From: Corticimicrobacter populi
GTDB taxonomy: Bacteria; Pseudomonadota; Gammaproteobacteria; Burkholderiales; Burkholderiaceae_B
Assembly: GCF_003123725.1 (NCBI RefSeq)
Contig: NZ_QETA01000004.1
Coordinates: forward strand, 1 to 64,000
DNA length: 64,000 nucleotides
Direction: 5' to 3'
The translations under genes and the position numbers were made by a program. This document shows positions 41,433 through 49,923 of the stretch, in pieces. Position 1 is the stretch's first letter. Every line of letters begins with the position of its first letter. The notes beneath the pieces are model-generated. The model ran no database searches. It saw only the letters and a program-made list of their open reading frames with translations, and was not told the origin of the DNA.

Positions 41433-42305
41433 TTATCCCCGTTGCAGGTAAGGTTCGACCATGCCGCACAGCAAGGGGTGCAGGTGGCGGCCGCCGCTGA
41501 TCACGTCGCCCTTGATGGGCCAGGGATCGCGCCCGCGCAGGTCGGTGGCGATGCCGCCGGCCTCGCGTACCAGCAGTGTGCCGGCGGCCACGTCCCAGGG
41601 GGCGAGGCCCAGCTCCCAGTAGCCGTCGAAGCGGCCGCAGGCGACCCAGGCCAGGTCCAGGGCGGCCGCGCCCAGCCGGCGTACGCCGCGGGTCTGGTGG
41701 ATCGCCTGATCCAGCATGGGCATGTATTCGTCGGCAAAGGAAAAATCGCGGAACGGCAGGCCCGTTGCCAGCAGGGCGTCTGCCAGTGCATCGGTGCGCG
41801 AGCACTGTACTCGCTGGCTGTTCAGGCGGGTACCGCCGCCATGCACGGCGGTGAACATCTCTTCGCGGCTGGGATCGTAGACGACAGCCACCACGGGGGT
41901 GTCCTCGGTGACGACGACATCAGGGGCGATGGCAGTGCCGGCATGGGCGATCAGCGCAATCGAGACGGCATAGTGCGGGATGCCGTGCAGGAAATTGGTG
42001 GTGCCGTCGAGCGGGTCGATGTACCAGGTGGCCTGGCCATGTGTCTGTCCGCCGGTTTCTTCGGCAATCAGACCGTATTGCGGGGTGAGGCGGGTCAGGA
42101 TATCGACAATGGTCTGCTCGGCGTCGCGGTCTGCCTGCGATACCAGGTCGTTGCGCGCCTTGTGGTCAATGATCAGGTCGGCGCGGCGGTAGGCGTGGGC
42201 CTGCAGGATGGCGGCACCGGCATGGGCCGCCTGTGTGGCCGCGTCCAGCGCCTGGGGCAGGTTGAGTGCAGCGTTCAGGCTGGTCGTGGAAACGGTATCG
42301 GTCAT
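41433..42305 (-). CDS. inositol monophosphatase family protein
   Basis: The 290-residue protein has the Li+-sensitive phosphatase signatures: metal ligands in LIAEETGG and WYIDPLDGTTNFLHGIPHYAVSIAL, and WELGLAPWDVAAGTLLVREAGG near the end. In Proteobacteria close relatives are SuhB, which also acts in rRNA antitermination, and histidinol-phosphate or nucleotide phosphatases. The 25-residue N-terminal extension and the isolated context do not settle which one. It is divergent from mnmC across a 163-bp gap. Confidence 0.85.
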   Translation of the reverse strand: MTDTVSTTSLNAALNLPQALDAATQAAHAGAAILQAHAYRRADLIIDHKARNDLVSQADRDAEQTIVDILTRLTPQYGLIAEETGGQTHGQATWYIDPLDGTTNFLHGIPHYAVSIALIAHAGTAIAPDVVVTEDTPVVAVVYDPSREEMFTAVHGGGTRLNSQRVQCSRTDALADALLATGLPFRDFSFADEYMPMLDQAIHQTRGVRRLGAAALDLAWVACGRFDGYWELGLAPWDVAAGTLLVREAGGIATDLRGRDPWPIKGDVISGGRHLHPLLCGMVEPYLQRG

Positions 42306-42468
42306 GGATGCATCCTGAAGGGAATAACGGATCCTGATAGTGTACGCGTCTGTCGTGACAGTTTGAGGGCAGACAATTGAGGCGGGACAACGCCAGCGTG
42401 ACGTGAAGGGGGTAAAGTGCGAGTCTTCCCTCACTGGACGGCACAGGTGTGCCGGATGCAAGCACTCC

Positions 42469-44367
42469 ATGGCCGGACCCTATATCCCTCTCGAACCCGC
42501 CACGCCTGCCTTTGACGATGCAGGTACGCCCTACAGCGACCGCTATGGCGATGTCTACCACACCGTGCATGGTGCCCTGGCACAGGCTGAGCATGTATTC
42601 ATCCGGGGCAATGGTCTGCCGGAGCGCTGGCAGGGGCGCGCCTCGTTCACGGTCTGCGAGACCGGCTTCGGTCTCGGGCTGAACTTCCTGGCGCTGTGGC
42701 GGCGCTGGCGTGACGATCCGGCGCGACCACAGCGCCTGCACATGATTTCCATTGAGGCGCACCCGTTTCGCCGGGCTGATCTGACTGCGTTGCAGCAGGC
42801 CTGCGTGCCGCCGGAGTTGGCTGGGCTGGCGGCGCAGTTGCAGGCTCAGTGGCCAACGCTGCTGCCGGGTCTGCACCGGCTGGAGTTCGAGGGCGGCGCA
42901 CTGACCCTGACGCTGGCCTTCGGGCGTGCCGAGGTGCTGGCGGGGCAGATCCTGGCGCAGGTCGATGCCTATTTCCTGGATGGCTTTGCACCGTCGCGCA
43001 ATCCGGATATGTGGGATAGCGAGATGCTGCATCGGCTGACCCGACGCTGTGCGCCGGATGCCACGGCTGCGACCTGGTCCAGTGCCGGGGCCGTGCGGCG
43101 GGCGCTGGAGACGGCCGGTTTCGAGGTGCAGCGCCAGCCAGGCTTTGGCGGCAAGCGTGAAATGACCGTGGCGCAGCGACGGGCGCACGACTGGAATGGT
43201 CGACCGTCTTCTGGCGCGCAGATTGTTGCGCATCGGGCCAGTGGCGAGCGCCATGCGATTGTGGTTGGGGGCGGCCTGGCGGGGGCCGGGGTGGCGCAGG
43301 CGCTGGCCCTGCGCGGCTGGCGCGTCACGGTGCTCGATCATGATCTGGCCCGCCATGACGGGCATATCGCTGCTGCGCTGACGCCCGCCATTTCCAAGGA
43401 TGACAATATCCGTGCCCGCCTGTCGCGAGCTGGTAGCCAACGTGCCCTGCGACGCTGGATGGCGTTGCCGCCAGAGGCACGGCCGCTGCACTGCGGGACG
43501 GTGCAGGTGCATGGTGAAAACCTCAAGCGGGCCGCGCCGCAGGATGTGGTGCCCGCCCTGGCGTTTCCCCCGGAATGGGTGCGTGCGGTCAGCCGTGAAG
43601 AAGGGAGCGAACTGGCGGGGCTGCCACTGACGCAGGCCGGCCTGTTTTTTGCAGACGGTCTGCGCGTGCAGCCCGATGCACTGTGCCGTGCACTGCTGGC
43701 CACGCCGGGCGTGGAGGTGGTGTCGGCGCAGGTGGCGCAGATACGTGGTCCAGAGGCTGCCGACAAATGGCAGGCGCTGGATGCAGGCGGGCAGGTGATT
43801 GCGCAGGCCGATACACTGGTGCTGGCCAATGGCCTTGCAGTGCAGGGCCTGCTGGCGCAAGCCGGCTTGCTGGCAGGCCTGCCGGACATGGCTGGCATGT
43901 TCACCATGGCGGGTGAAATCGTATTGCTGGAGGCGGGGCTGCTCAAGGCTGCGCCGCGCTGCGTGGTATCGGGCAATGGTTATTTCCTGCCGGCGCTGGG
44001 CGGAGTCTGTGCGCTGGGCACGACGTATCTGCCGCATCAGGTCGAAGCTGGCGTGTCGCTGCAGGGACAACACGAGATCATGGAGAAGATCCAGTCGGTC
44101 ATTGGCCAGCCGCTGTTGCAGGCCGGAATCCAGCCACCGGGCCGGGATGGCCTGTGGCCGGGCTGGGCGGGCTGGCGGGTCGTGATGCCGGGTCGCCTGC
44201 CGGCCATCGGTCCGGTGCCGGGGGCGGCCGGATTGTGGGTGGCGACGGGCTATGCCTCGATGGGTGTGACCTGGTCGGCGCTGGCCGGCGATGTGATCGG
44301 CAGCCTGCTGGAGGGAGAACCGGTGCCGCTGGAGCAGGAGCTGTTGCAGGCCATCGCGCCGCGCTGA
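42469..44367 (+). CDS. mnmC: bifunctional tRNA 5-methylaminomethyl-2-thiouridine biosynthesis protein MnmC
   Basis: MnmC finishes mnm5s2U34 in tRNAs for Lys, Glu and Gln. The 632-residue protein has an N-terminal SAM methyltransferase domain (about residues 1-240: VCETGFGLGLNFLALW, DAYFLDGFAPSRNPDMW, TWSSAGAVRRAL, GFGGKREM) and a C-terminal FAD oxidase domain (HAIVVGGGLAGAGVAQALALRGW, LTPAISKDDNIRARLSRAG, VATGYASMGVTWSALAGDVIG). Both halves look complete. A tRNA-Lys(TTT) substrate is encoded in this window at 49798. Confidence 0.94.
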   Translation: MAGPYIPLEPATPAFDDAGTPYSDRYGDVYHTVHGALAQAEHVFIRGNGLPERWQGRASFTVCETGFGLGLNFLALWRRWRDDPARPQRLHMISIEAHPFRRADLTALQQACVPPELAGLAAQLQAQWPTLLPGLHRLEFEGGALTLTLAFGRAEVLAGQILAQVDAYFLDGFAPSRNPDMWDSEMLHRLTRRCAPDATAATWSSAGAVRRALETAGFEVQRQPGFGGKREMTVAQRRAHDWNGRPSSGAQIVAHRASGERHAIVVGGGLAGAGVAQALALRGWRVTVLDHDLARHDGHIAAALTPAISKDDNIRARLSRAGSQRALRRWMALPPEARPLHCGTVQVHGENLKRAAPQDVVPALAFPPEWVRAVSREEGSELAGLPLTQAGLFFADGLRVQPDALCRALLATPGVEVVSAQVAQIRGPEAADKWQALDAGGQVIAQADTLVLANGLAVQGLLAQAGLLAGLPDMAGMFTMAGEIVLLEAGLLKAAPRCVVSGNGYFLPALGGVCALGTTYLPHQVEAGVSLQGQHEIMEKIQSVIGQPLLQAGIQPPGRDGLWPGWAGWRVVMPGRLPAIGPVPGAAGLWVATGYASMGVTWSALAGDVIGSLLEGEPVPLEQELLQAIAPR

Positions 44368-44511
44368 AGGCACCCTGGCGCATGCCTGCAGACGGGGTCC
44401 GGGAGCGTTTTATCTGCACGCAGACCGGATACGAGTTTATTTTAGTGGCCAAATCCGTCAAAATAGAGCCTTTTCGTGTTTTTGCAACTGGCTCTTGCCG
44501 GGGGATACGCT

Positions 44512-46755
44512 GTGCTGTCCAAGTTAGATGCTGGCCCTGCCACGCCGCTTGAAACCTTGAAACTGCTTGCAGAAAATTCGGCCCAGTTCGAGTTCGAGGC
44601 GGGACCGGATCTGCGGCTGTACGTCGAGGCACACGCCCCGGGCGTGTTTCGCTTTCGTTGCGACTCTGCGGCCCGCGTGGCGGCAGAAGAAAAACCTGCC
44701 AGCCGTGCCCGCCAGCGTGCCGAGATGTTGCTGGCCCGTTTCGAGCGGATCGGTGAAACCACGCCGGTTGCCTTCGAAGAAGACGGTCGCAAGGGCTGGC
44801 GCTTCGAGCAGGGCGATGGCCGCCTGGAAATCTCGGTCGATCCGGTCCGGCTGGCGCTGTATCGCGGCGATCGCTGTGTGCTGTCCACCGCCGATGTGCC
44901 GGGTGCCGCACCCTTCGAGGTCGTAAGCGAAGCCGCCAGCAAGGCCGGTTGCGGCCAGCCTTTTGCGCGAGCGGCCTTTGCCCTGCCGGCAGGCGAGGCG
45001 GTCTATGGCCTGGGTGAAACCCAGGGCAATCCTGACCGTCGCGGCGAAGTCGTGGTGTCCGATGTGCCCGCCTATCGTGCCCTGCCGTTGGCCTGGAGCC
45101 CGTCAGGCTGGGGGATCTACGTCAATACGCTGCATCGTGTCGAGCACTGGCTGGGCGTCGAGTCCAGCCCCGATCAATATCAGATCGACATCGAGGCCCC
45201 CGCACTGGACCTGTTCCTGTTCGTGGGCGAACCGGCCGAAATTCTCAATCAGTACACGCAACTGACAGGCCGTGCCGGACAGCCGGTGCTGTGGGCCATG
45301 GGGGCCTGGGTCCAGCAGGACGCGCAGGCAACCCCGGTGCAGACGGCAGAGCTGGCCGAGCGGCTGCGTGCCGAGCGGATTCCGTTCGACAACATCCTGT
45401 TGTCCGGCCCTGCGGCCTGGAGCCTGCAGGGCAAGCTGGCGCTGGAATGGGATGCGACCCGTTTCCCGGATGCGCGGCAATTGATGGCGCTGTTTCACAA
45501 GCATAGTGCCCAGGTCTGCGGTTACGGTTTTCCCGGCGTGCCTGCGGATCATCCGCTGTTCGAAGAGCTGGAAGATCGCATGTGGCTGCTGGCCGATGAA
45601 GACGGTGCGGCACATGTTTTCCCGGGCTGCGCGCAGAGTGCAGGCCAGCCGTTCGGCCTGCTGGACCTGACCCATCGCGAGGTGTATGCACTGTGGTGCG
45701 AGCGGCATCGCCAGTTGCTGGACGATGGTCTGGACGCGCCGGCCTGCGATGTGCAGATTGATATTCCCGATGGCATCGAGGCGCGTGGTGGCGAAACCGG
45801 CGCGGTATTGCGCACGGTGTACCCGCTGCTGGTCAAGCGTGCTCTGTTCGATGCCGTGGCCGGGCACAAGACCCCGCCCGAAGGTATCGTCTGGAGTCGT
45901 GATCTCATGCCGGCCGCACAGCGCCTGCCCTGGCTGGCAGGTCCACAGGTCGACAATACTTGGGACGGCCTGGAAAACAGCTTGCGCGCCGCGCTGTCGG
46001 TCGGGCACAGTGCCGTGCCGGCCACGGTGCACTATTTTGGCAACCCCGATGCGCCGGTCGATGCGCTCGATGGCGAACTCTATGTGCGCTGGCTGAGCTG
46101 TCTGACCTTTTCGGCCAATTTCGTCCTGCAGGGGGCGGAAGCTTTTCTGCCCTGGCGTTTCGACGAGTCCGTTCAGGCGCATGTGCGCACCTGGCTGGAG
46201 TGGCGCTATCGTCTGATCCCCTATGTGCTGGGGGCGATCGAGGATGCTGCCCGTACCGGGTTGCCGGTGCAGCGGTCGATGGCACTGTCCTTCCCCAATG
46301 ATCCTGCGGCACATGCCTGGGACCTGCAGTTCCTGCTGGGCCCGGCCATTCTGGTTGCGCCGATCACGGCACCCGGCGAGGCATCGTTCGTGTACCTGCC
46401 GGCTGGCGACGCCTGGTGGGATCTCAACACGGGCGTGCGCTACGAAGGCGGTCAGATTCTGGAGATGCGCTGCGATCTCGACCAGTATCCGGTGTTTGGC
46501 CGCGAAGGGCACATGTTGTGCCTCGGACCTGCTACCCAGCATACCGGCGAATTCAATTCGGCCCGCATTCTCGACGAGGTCTGGATGTTCGGCATGCCCG
46601 AGCACAACCCCGTGGTCATGCGCAACAAGATCCGCGTGATGCAGATGCAGGGATCCAGCTATATCAAGGGGCTCGAAGGGCTGCGCATCCTGGCGTCCGA
46701 TGGACTGGAGGTCAAGCGGCGCGGGGCTGAAGTACGTATATCCCGGGCGCGCTGA
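44512..46755 (+). CDS. glycoside hydrolase family 31-like protein, catalytic residues degenerate
   Basis: The 747-residue protein has the GH31 architecture: an N-terminal beta-sandwich (GQPFARAAFALPAGEAVYGLGETQG is the GH31 'GLGE' motif), a TIM barrel from about residue 265 and C-terminal beta domains (FLLGPAILVAPI, FVYLPAGDAWWDLNTG). Family enzymes are alpha-glucosidases and alpha-xylosidases. The nucleophile region reads CDVQIDIPDGIE rather than KTDFGE-like, and the acid/base region reads WLAGPQVDNTW rather than WGGD, so activity is doubtful. GTG 44512 was chosen because GGGGGA lies 6 bases upstream; GTG 44476 is an alternative. It has no signal peptide. It lies between mnmC and metN with no sugar genes nearby. 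Confidence 0.75.
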   Translation: MLSKLDAGPATPLETLKLLAENSAQFEFEAGPDLRLYVEAHAPGVFRFRCDSAARVAAEEKPASRARQRAEMLLARFERIGETTPVAFEEDGRKGWRFEQGDGRLEISVDPVRLALYRGDRCVLSTADVPGAAPFEVVSEAASKAGCGQPFARAAFALPAGEAVYGLGETQGNPDRRGEVVVSDVPAYRALPLAWSPSGWGIYVNTLHRVEHWLGVESSPDQYQIDIEAPALDLFLFVGEPAEILNQYTQLTGRAGQPVLWAMGAWVQQDAQATPVQTAELAERLRAERIPFDNILLSGPAAWSLQGKLALEWDATRFPDARQLMALFHKHSAQVCGYGFPGVPADHPLFEELEDRMWLLADEDGAAHVFPGCAQSAGQPFGLLDLTHREVYALWCERHRQLLDDGLDAPACDVQIDIPDGIEARGGETGAVLRTVYPLLVKRALFDAVAGHKTPPEGIVWSRDLMPAAQRLPWLAGPQVDNTWDGLENSLRAALSVGHSAVPATVHYFGNPDAPVDALDGELYVRWLSCLTFSANFVLQGAEAFLPWRFDESVQAHVRTWLEWRYRLIPYVLGAIEDAARTGLPVQRSMALSFPNDPAAHAWDLQFLLGPAILVAPITAPGEASFVYLPAGDAWWDLNTGVRYEGGQILEMRCDLDQYPVFGREGHMLCLGPATQHTGEFNSARILDEVWMFGMPEHNPVVMRNKIRVMQMQGSSYIKGLEGLRILASDGLEVKRRGAEVRISRAR

Positions 46756-46859
46756 GCGAATCCGGGTACTGTGTGGTTCATGCAGCGGCCTGCGCGGCCG
46801 CTGCTCGCGGGGCAGGTGCCGCGCAAGGCGGCATGGTGTATTTCTCCGACTTCCCCGTG

Positions 46860-46919
46860 TTTTCTTATATTTCCAATGGAAATATAGATCTGAGAAAAGA
46901 GCGTTTTCCAGATTTTTTT
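46860..46919 (+). promoter_or_regulatory. terminator/antiterminator-like leader of metNIQ
   Basis: ATCTG (46888-46892) and GAAAA (46894-46898) pair with TTTTC (46904-46908) and CAGAT (46909-46913) around a 5-base loop, followed by six T: an intrinsic terminator 23 bases before metN. Just upstream TATATTTCC (46866-46874) and GGAAATATA (46878-46886) form a perfect 9-bp palindrome. This stem can extend with TTTTCT (46860-46865) pairing to AGAAAA (46893-46898), which would destroy the terminator. The two folds are mutually exclusive, as in an attenuator. Upstream, 46782-46804 holds another 9-bp GC hairpin and further alternative pairings. Confidence 0.6.
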
Positions 46920-46942
46920 ATTACTGGCAGAATGGGCCGGTC

Positions 46943-48001
46943 ATGATTCATATTGAAAATATTCATAAGACCTATGTCACGCCGCGTGGTCGTTTCGACG
47001 CGCTGCGCGGGATCTCGCTGGAGATCGGCAAAGGCGAAATCTTCGGCGTCATCGGGCCGAGCGGCGCGGGCAAGAGCACGCTGGTGCAATGCATCAACCT
47101 GCTGGAGCAGCCCGATCAGGGAGCGATCACCATCGGTGGGCAGGTGCTGACAGGATTGCCCGAGTCGCAATTGCGCCAGCAGCGGCGGCGTATCGGCATG
47201 GTGTTCCAGGGCTTCAACCTGCTGGCGCGCCGTACCGTGGCCGGCAACGTGGCCCTGCCGCTGGAAATCGCCGGTGTGCCCGCCAGCGAGATCGGACCGC
47301 GCGTGGCGCGCCTGCTCGATCTGGTGGGACTGGCACATCTGCATGATCGCTATCCGGCGCAGATCAGTGGCGGGCAGAAGCAGCGCGTGGGCATTGCCCG
47401 TGCGCTGGCCAACGACCCCGACGTGCTGCTCAGCGACGAGGCGACTTCGGCGCTGGACCCGGAAACCACGGCCACCATCCTGACGCTGTTGCGTGAAATC
47501 AACCGCAAGACCGGTGTGACCATCGTCATGATTACGCACCAGATGGAGGTTGTACGCCAGGTGTGTGATCGCGTGGCCGTGATCGACAAGGGCCATATCG
47601 TCGAGTCCGGGCCGACGGCACGGGTCTTTGCCGCACCGGAACACGATATTACGCGTGCCATGGTGTCGGCCGTGACGGCATCGGAACTGACCGACGAGAC
47701 TTTGGCCACACTGCGCGACCGCCTGGGCCAGGCACGCGCCGAGTCGGGGCAGGATGCCCGGCTCTGGAAGCTGGGCCTGTCCGGCCAGGATTCCGGTGCC
47801 CTGCTGTCTGACCTGTCGCGCCAGTTCGACCTGCGCCTGTCATTGGTGCAGGCCCGCATTGAGGATATCCAGGGCGTGGCCGTGGGGACCCTGTTTGTCG
47901 TGGCGCAGGGCGCAGCCGAGCGCATCGAAGCGGCGCAGATTGCCGTTCGTCAAAAAAACATTGTTCTGGAAGAAGTGAATCATGAATCCGCAACTGCTTG
48001 A
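46943..48001 (+). CDS. metN: methionine ABC transporter ATP-binding protein MetN
   Basis: MetN powers methionine uptake through MetI. The 352-residue protein has Walker A GPSGAGKST (about residue 37), Q-loop VFQGFNLL, signature ISGGQKQRVGIARAL, LLSDEATSALDPETT and a C-terminal NIL domain (about 265-340) that binds methionine and feeds back on transport. The ATG at 46943 gives the usual MIHIENIHKTY start. It is the first gene of metNIQ and overlaps metI by 20 bases. Confidence 0.95.
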   Translation: MIHIENIHKTYVTPRGRFDALRGISLEIGKGEIFGVIGPSGAGKSTLVQCINLLEQPDQGAITIGGQVLTGLPESQLRQQRRRIGMVFQGFNLLARRTVAGNVALPLEIAGVPASEIGPRVARLLDLVGLAHLHDRYPAQISGGQKQRVGIARALANDPDVLLSDEATSALDPETTATILTLLREINRKTGVTIVMITHQMEVVRQVCDRVAVIDKGHIVESGPTARVFAAPEHDITRAMVSAVTASELTDETLATLRDRLGQARAESGQDARLWKLGLSGQDSGALLSDLSRQFDLRLSLVQARIEDIQGVAVGTLFVVAQGAAERIEAAQIAVRQKNIVLEEVNHESATA

Positions 48002-48635
48002 CCTGCTGTGGACTTCGCTGCTTGAAACGCTGCTGATGGTGAGCGTGGCAGGTTTGGCTGCCGTGCTGGTGGGCGTGCCGCTGGGCGTGGCGCTGACCGT
48101 GACCGATGCGCGTGGCATGCTGCCGCGTCCGGTATTCAACCGGGTACTGGGTGTGATCGTCAACGCCACGCGTTCGGTGCCCTTTGTGATCCTGCTGGTG
48201 GCAATCATCCCGCTGACCCGGCTCATTGCCGGCACATCGATCGGTACGCGTGCCGCCATCGTGCCGCTGGCGCTGGCCGCCATTCCCTTCATGGCGCGGG
48301 TGGCCGAAAACGCCATGCGTGAAGTGGATCGCGGCCTGATCACGGCGGCGCGCGCCATGGGCGGCACGCCGATGCAGATCATTGTCAAAGTGCTGCTGCC
48401 CGAGGCCTTGCCCAGCGTGATCGCGGCGACTACGGTCACCCTGGTGAGCCTGATCGGCTATTCGGCCATGGCCGGTGCCATCGGTGGTGGCGGGCTGGGG
48501 GATCTGGCGATTCGCTACGGCTACCAGCGCTTCATGCCCGATGTGATGCTGATCGTGGTGCTGGTGCTGATCGTGCTGGTGCAGGCCGTGCAGAGTCTGG
48601 GTGACTGGCTGGTACGTCGCTTGTCGCATCGCTGA
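47982..48635 (+). CDS. metI: methionine ABC transporter permease MetI
   Basis: The 217-residue inner-membrane protein has five helices and the BPD_transp_1 EAA loop REVDRGLITAARAMGGTPMQIIVKVLLPEALP that contacts MetN. AMAGAIGGGGLGDLAIRYGYQRF matches MetI of E. coli closely. It starts inside metN, so the two are translated together. A repeat-filled 292-bp gap separates it from metQ. Confidence 0.95.
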   Translation: MNPQLLDLLWTSLLETLLMVSVAGLAAVLVGVPLGVALTVTDARGMLPRPVFNRVLGVIVNATRSVPFVILLVAIIPLTRLIAGTSIGTRAAIVPLALAAIPFMARVAENAMREVDRGLITAARAMGGTPMQIIVKVLLPEALPSVIAATTVTLVSLIGYSAMAGAIGGGGLGDLAIRYGYQRFMPDVMLIVVLVLIVLVQAVQSLGDWLVRRLSHR

Positions 48636-48884
48636 TTTTTTGTCGCCGGGCTGTTCCAAGCCAAAAAGCGTTTCCTTGGGGGCAGTGCTGGCGTGCAGCG
48701 ACAAGCGTGGGGGTATTTTTTGTCGCCGGGCCGCCCCAAGACAAAAAGCGCCCCCTTGGGGGGCAGCGCCGGCGCGCAGCGACAAGCGTGGGGGTATTTT
48801 TTGTCGCCGGGCCGCCCCAAGACAAAAAGCGCCCCCTTGGGGGGCAGCGCCGGAGCGTAGCGACAAGCGTGGGGGTATTTTTTT
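48636..48884 (+). repeat. three tandem 80/81/81-bp palindromic repeats
   Basis: Units begin at 48636, 48716 and 48797, each with TTTTTTGTCGCCGGGC, and the block ends in a seven-T run at 48884. Units 2 and 3 differ at only two positions; unit 1 is more diverged. Each can fold: TGTCGC with GCGACA outside, CGCCGG with CCGGCG, and CCCCAAG with CTTGGGG inside. The GC-rich, dispersed-palindrome style is typical of Burkholderiales intergenic repeats. The units are contiguous with no spacers. They lie between metI and metQ and would be in the transcript. Confidence 0.9.
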
Positions 48885-48927
48885 CGTGTCATTTATCTTG
48901 CCGATTACGGCAGACTGGAGTGTTTTC

Positions 48928-49734
48928 ATGAATTTCAACAAACGAATCCTGATCAAGTCCGCTGCCGCGCTGGCACTGGCTCCGCTGTTTGCCGTCTCGT
49001 CGGCTTGGGCGCAGAATGCGTCGATTACCGTGGGCGTGACCGCCGGCCCGCACGGCCAGATTTTCGAAGAGGTCAAGAAAGAGGCCATCAAGCAGGGGCT
49101 GGATATCAAGGTCGTTGAGTTCAGCGACTACGTGCAGCCCAATGCCGCCCTGGCCGCCGGTGACCTGGATGCCAACAGCTACCAGCACCAACCCTATCTG
49201 GATACGGCCAATGCTGACCGCGGCTATGGTCTGGTCAGCATCGCCAAGACCGTGATTTTCCCGATTGGCATCTACAGCCAGAAGGTCAAGTCGCTGGATG
49301 AAGTGGGCGAGGGTGGCCGCATTGCCGTGCCCAATGACCCGACCAATGGTGGTCGTGCCCTCCTGCTGCTTGAGAGCCTGGGACTGATCAAGCTGGACCC
49401 CAAGGCTGGTCTGCGTGCGACCCCCATCGACATCGTCGAAAACCCGCGCAAGCTGCGTTTCGTCGAACTGGATGCGGCTCAACTGCCGCGCTCGCTGGGT
49501 GATGTCGATGCTGCCGCGATCAACACCAACTTTGCGCTGGAAGCCGGCCTCGATCCCAACAAGGACGCCATCGCCCGCGAATCCGCCGAGTCGCCCTATG
49601 CCAATGTGATCGTGGTGCGTGAGCAGGACAAGGATCGCCCCGAGTTCAAGACCCTGATCGAAGCTTATCAGAGCGCCCCGATCAAGGCCTTTATCGAGGA
49701 GCAGTACAAGGGCTCGGTGGTACCCGCCTGGTAA
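48928..49734 (+). CDS. metQ: methionine-binding protein MetQ
   Basis: MetQ delivers D/L-methionine to MetNI. The 268-residue precursor has a signal peptide cut near SSAWAQNA, then ITVGVTAGPHGQIFEEVKKEA, VVEFSDYVQPNAALAAGDLDANSYQHQPYLD, VPNDPTNGGRALLLLE and VDAAAINTNFALEAGLDP, all characteristic of the NlpA/MetQ family. No lipobox Cys is present at the signal-peptide end, so it appears soluble in the periplasm rather than a lipoprotein. GGAG lies 7 bases before the ATG. Confidence 0.94.
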   Translation: MNFNKRILIKSAAALALAPLFAVSSAWAQNASITVGVTAGPHGQIFEEVKKEAIKQGLDIKVVEFSDYVQPNAALAAGDLDANSYQHQPYLDTANADRGYGLVSIAKTVIFPIGIYSQKVKSLDEVGEGGRIAVPNDPTNGGRALLLLESLGLIKLDPKAGLRATPIDIVENPRKLRFVELDAAQLPRSLGDVDAAAINTNFALEAGLDPNKDAIARESAESPYANVIVVREQDKDRPEFKTLIEAYQSAPIKAFIEEQYKGSVVPAW

Positions 49735-49746
49735 GGTGTTGAAAAC

Positions 49747-49773
49747 AGGACCCTGTCGTTTGACAGTAGTCCT
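49747..49773 (+). terminator. metQ 3' hairpin overlapping the tRNA promoter
   Basis: AGGAC and CTGTC pair with GACAG and GTCCT (49747-49773) around GTTT, with a small internal loop. No T run follows. The hairpin contains the -35 box of the tRNA-Lys promoter. Confidence 0.45.
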
Positions 49774-49788
49774 GAAAGACGCAATAAT
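49760..49788 (+). promoter_or_regulatory. tRNA-Lys promoter
   Basis: TTGACA (49760-49765), a 17-base spacer and AATAAT (49783-49788) form a near-consensus sigma-70 promoter ending 9 bases before the tRNA. Confidence 0.8.
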
Positions 49789-49797
49789 AGCGGGCTT

Positions 49798-49873
49798 GGG
49801 CCTTTAGCTCAGTCGGTAGAGCAGCGGACTTTTAATCCGTTGGTCGCGAGTTCGAGTCTCGCAGGGCCCACCA
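49798..49873 (+). tRNA. tRNA-Lys (anticodon TTT)
   Basis: The 76-base sequence folds into a normal cloverleaf: acceptor GGGCCTT with AGGGCCC, D-arm GCTCAGTCGGTAGAGC, anticodon arm CGGACTTTTAATCCG with TTT at the anticodon, T-arm GCGAGTTCGAGTCTCGC, and an encoded CCA. It reads AAA/AAG codons and would be a substrate of the MnmC encoded nearby. Confidence 0.97.
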
Positions 49874-49887
49874 AAATTTTGTTTTAG

Positions 49888-49923
49888 AAAAAGGCTTGTC
49901 GATTTTTCGGCGGGCCTTTTTTC
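49888..49923 (+). terminator. tRNA-Lys terminator
   Basis: AAAAAGGC (49888-49895) pairs with GCCTTTTT (49914-49921) and the stem continues inward with wobble pairs to a 6-base loop, followed by more T. Confidence 0.75.

Noticed and set aside
42166-44373. A 735-residue open frame on the minus strand opposite mnmC.
   Set aside because: mnmC on the plus strand has all catalytic motifs in both domains; the antisense frame is Arg/His/Gln-rich without domains and also runs through the start region of the neighbouring phosphatase gene.
48636-48884. The tandem repeats considered as a CRISPR array.
   Set aside because: Units are contiguous 80-81 bp blocks with no unique spacers, and there are no cas genes in the window.
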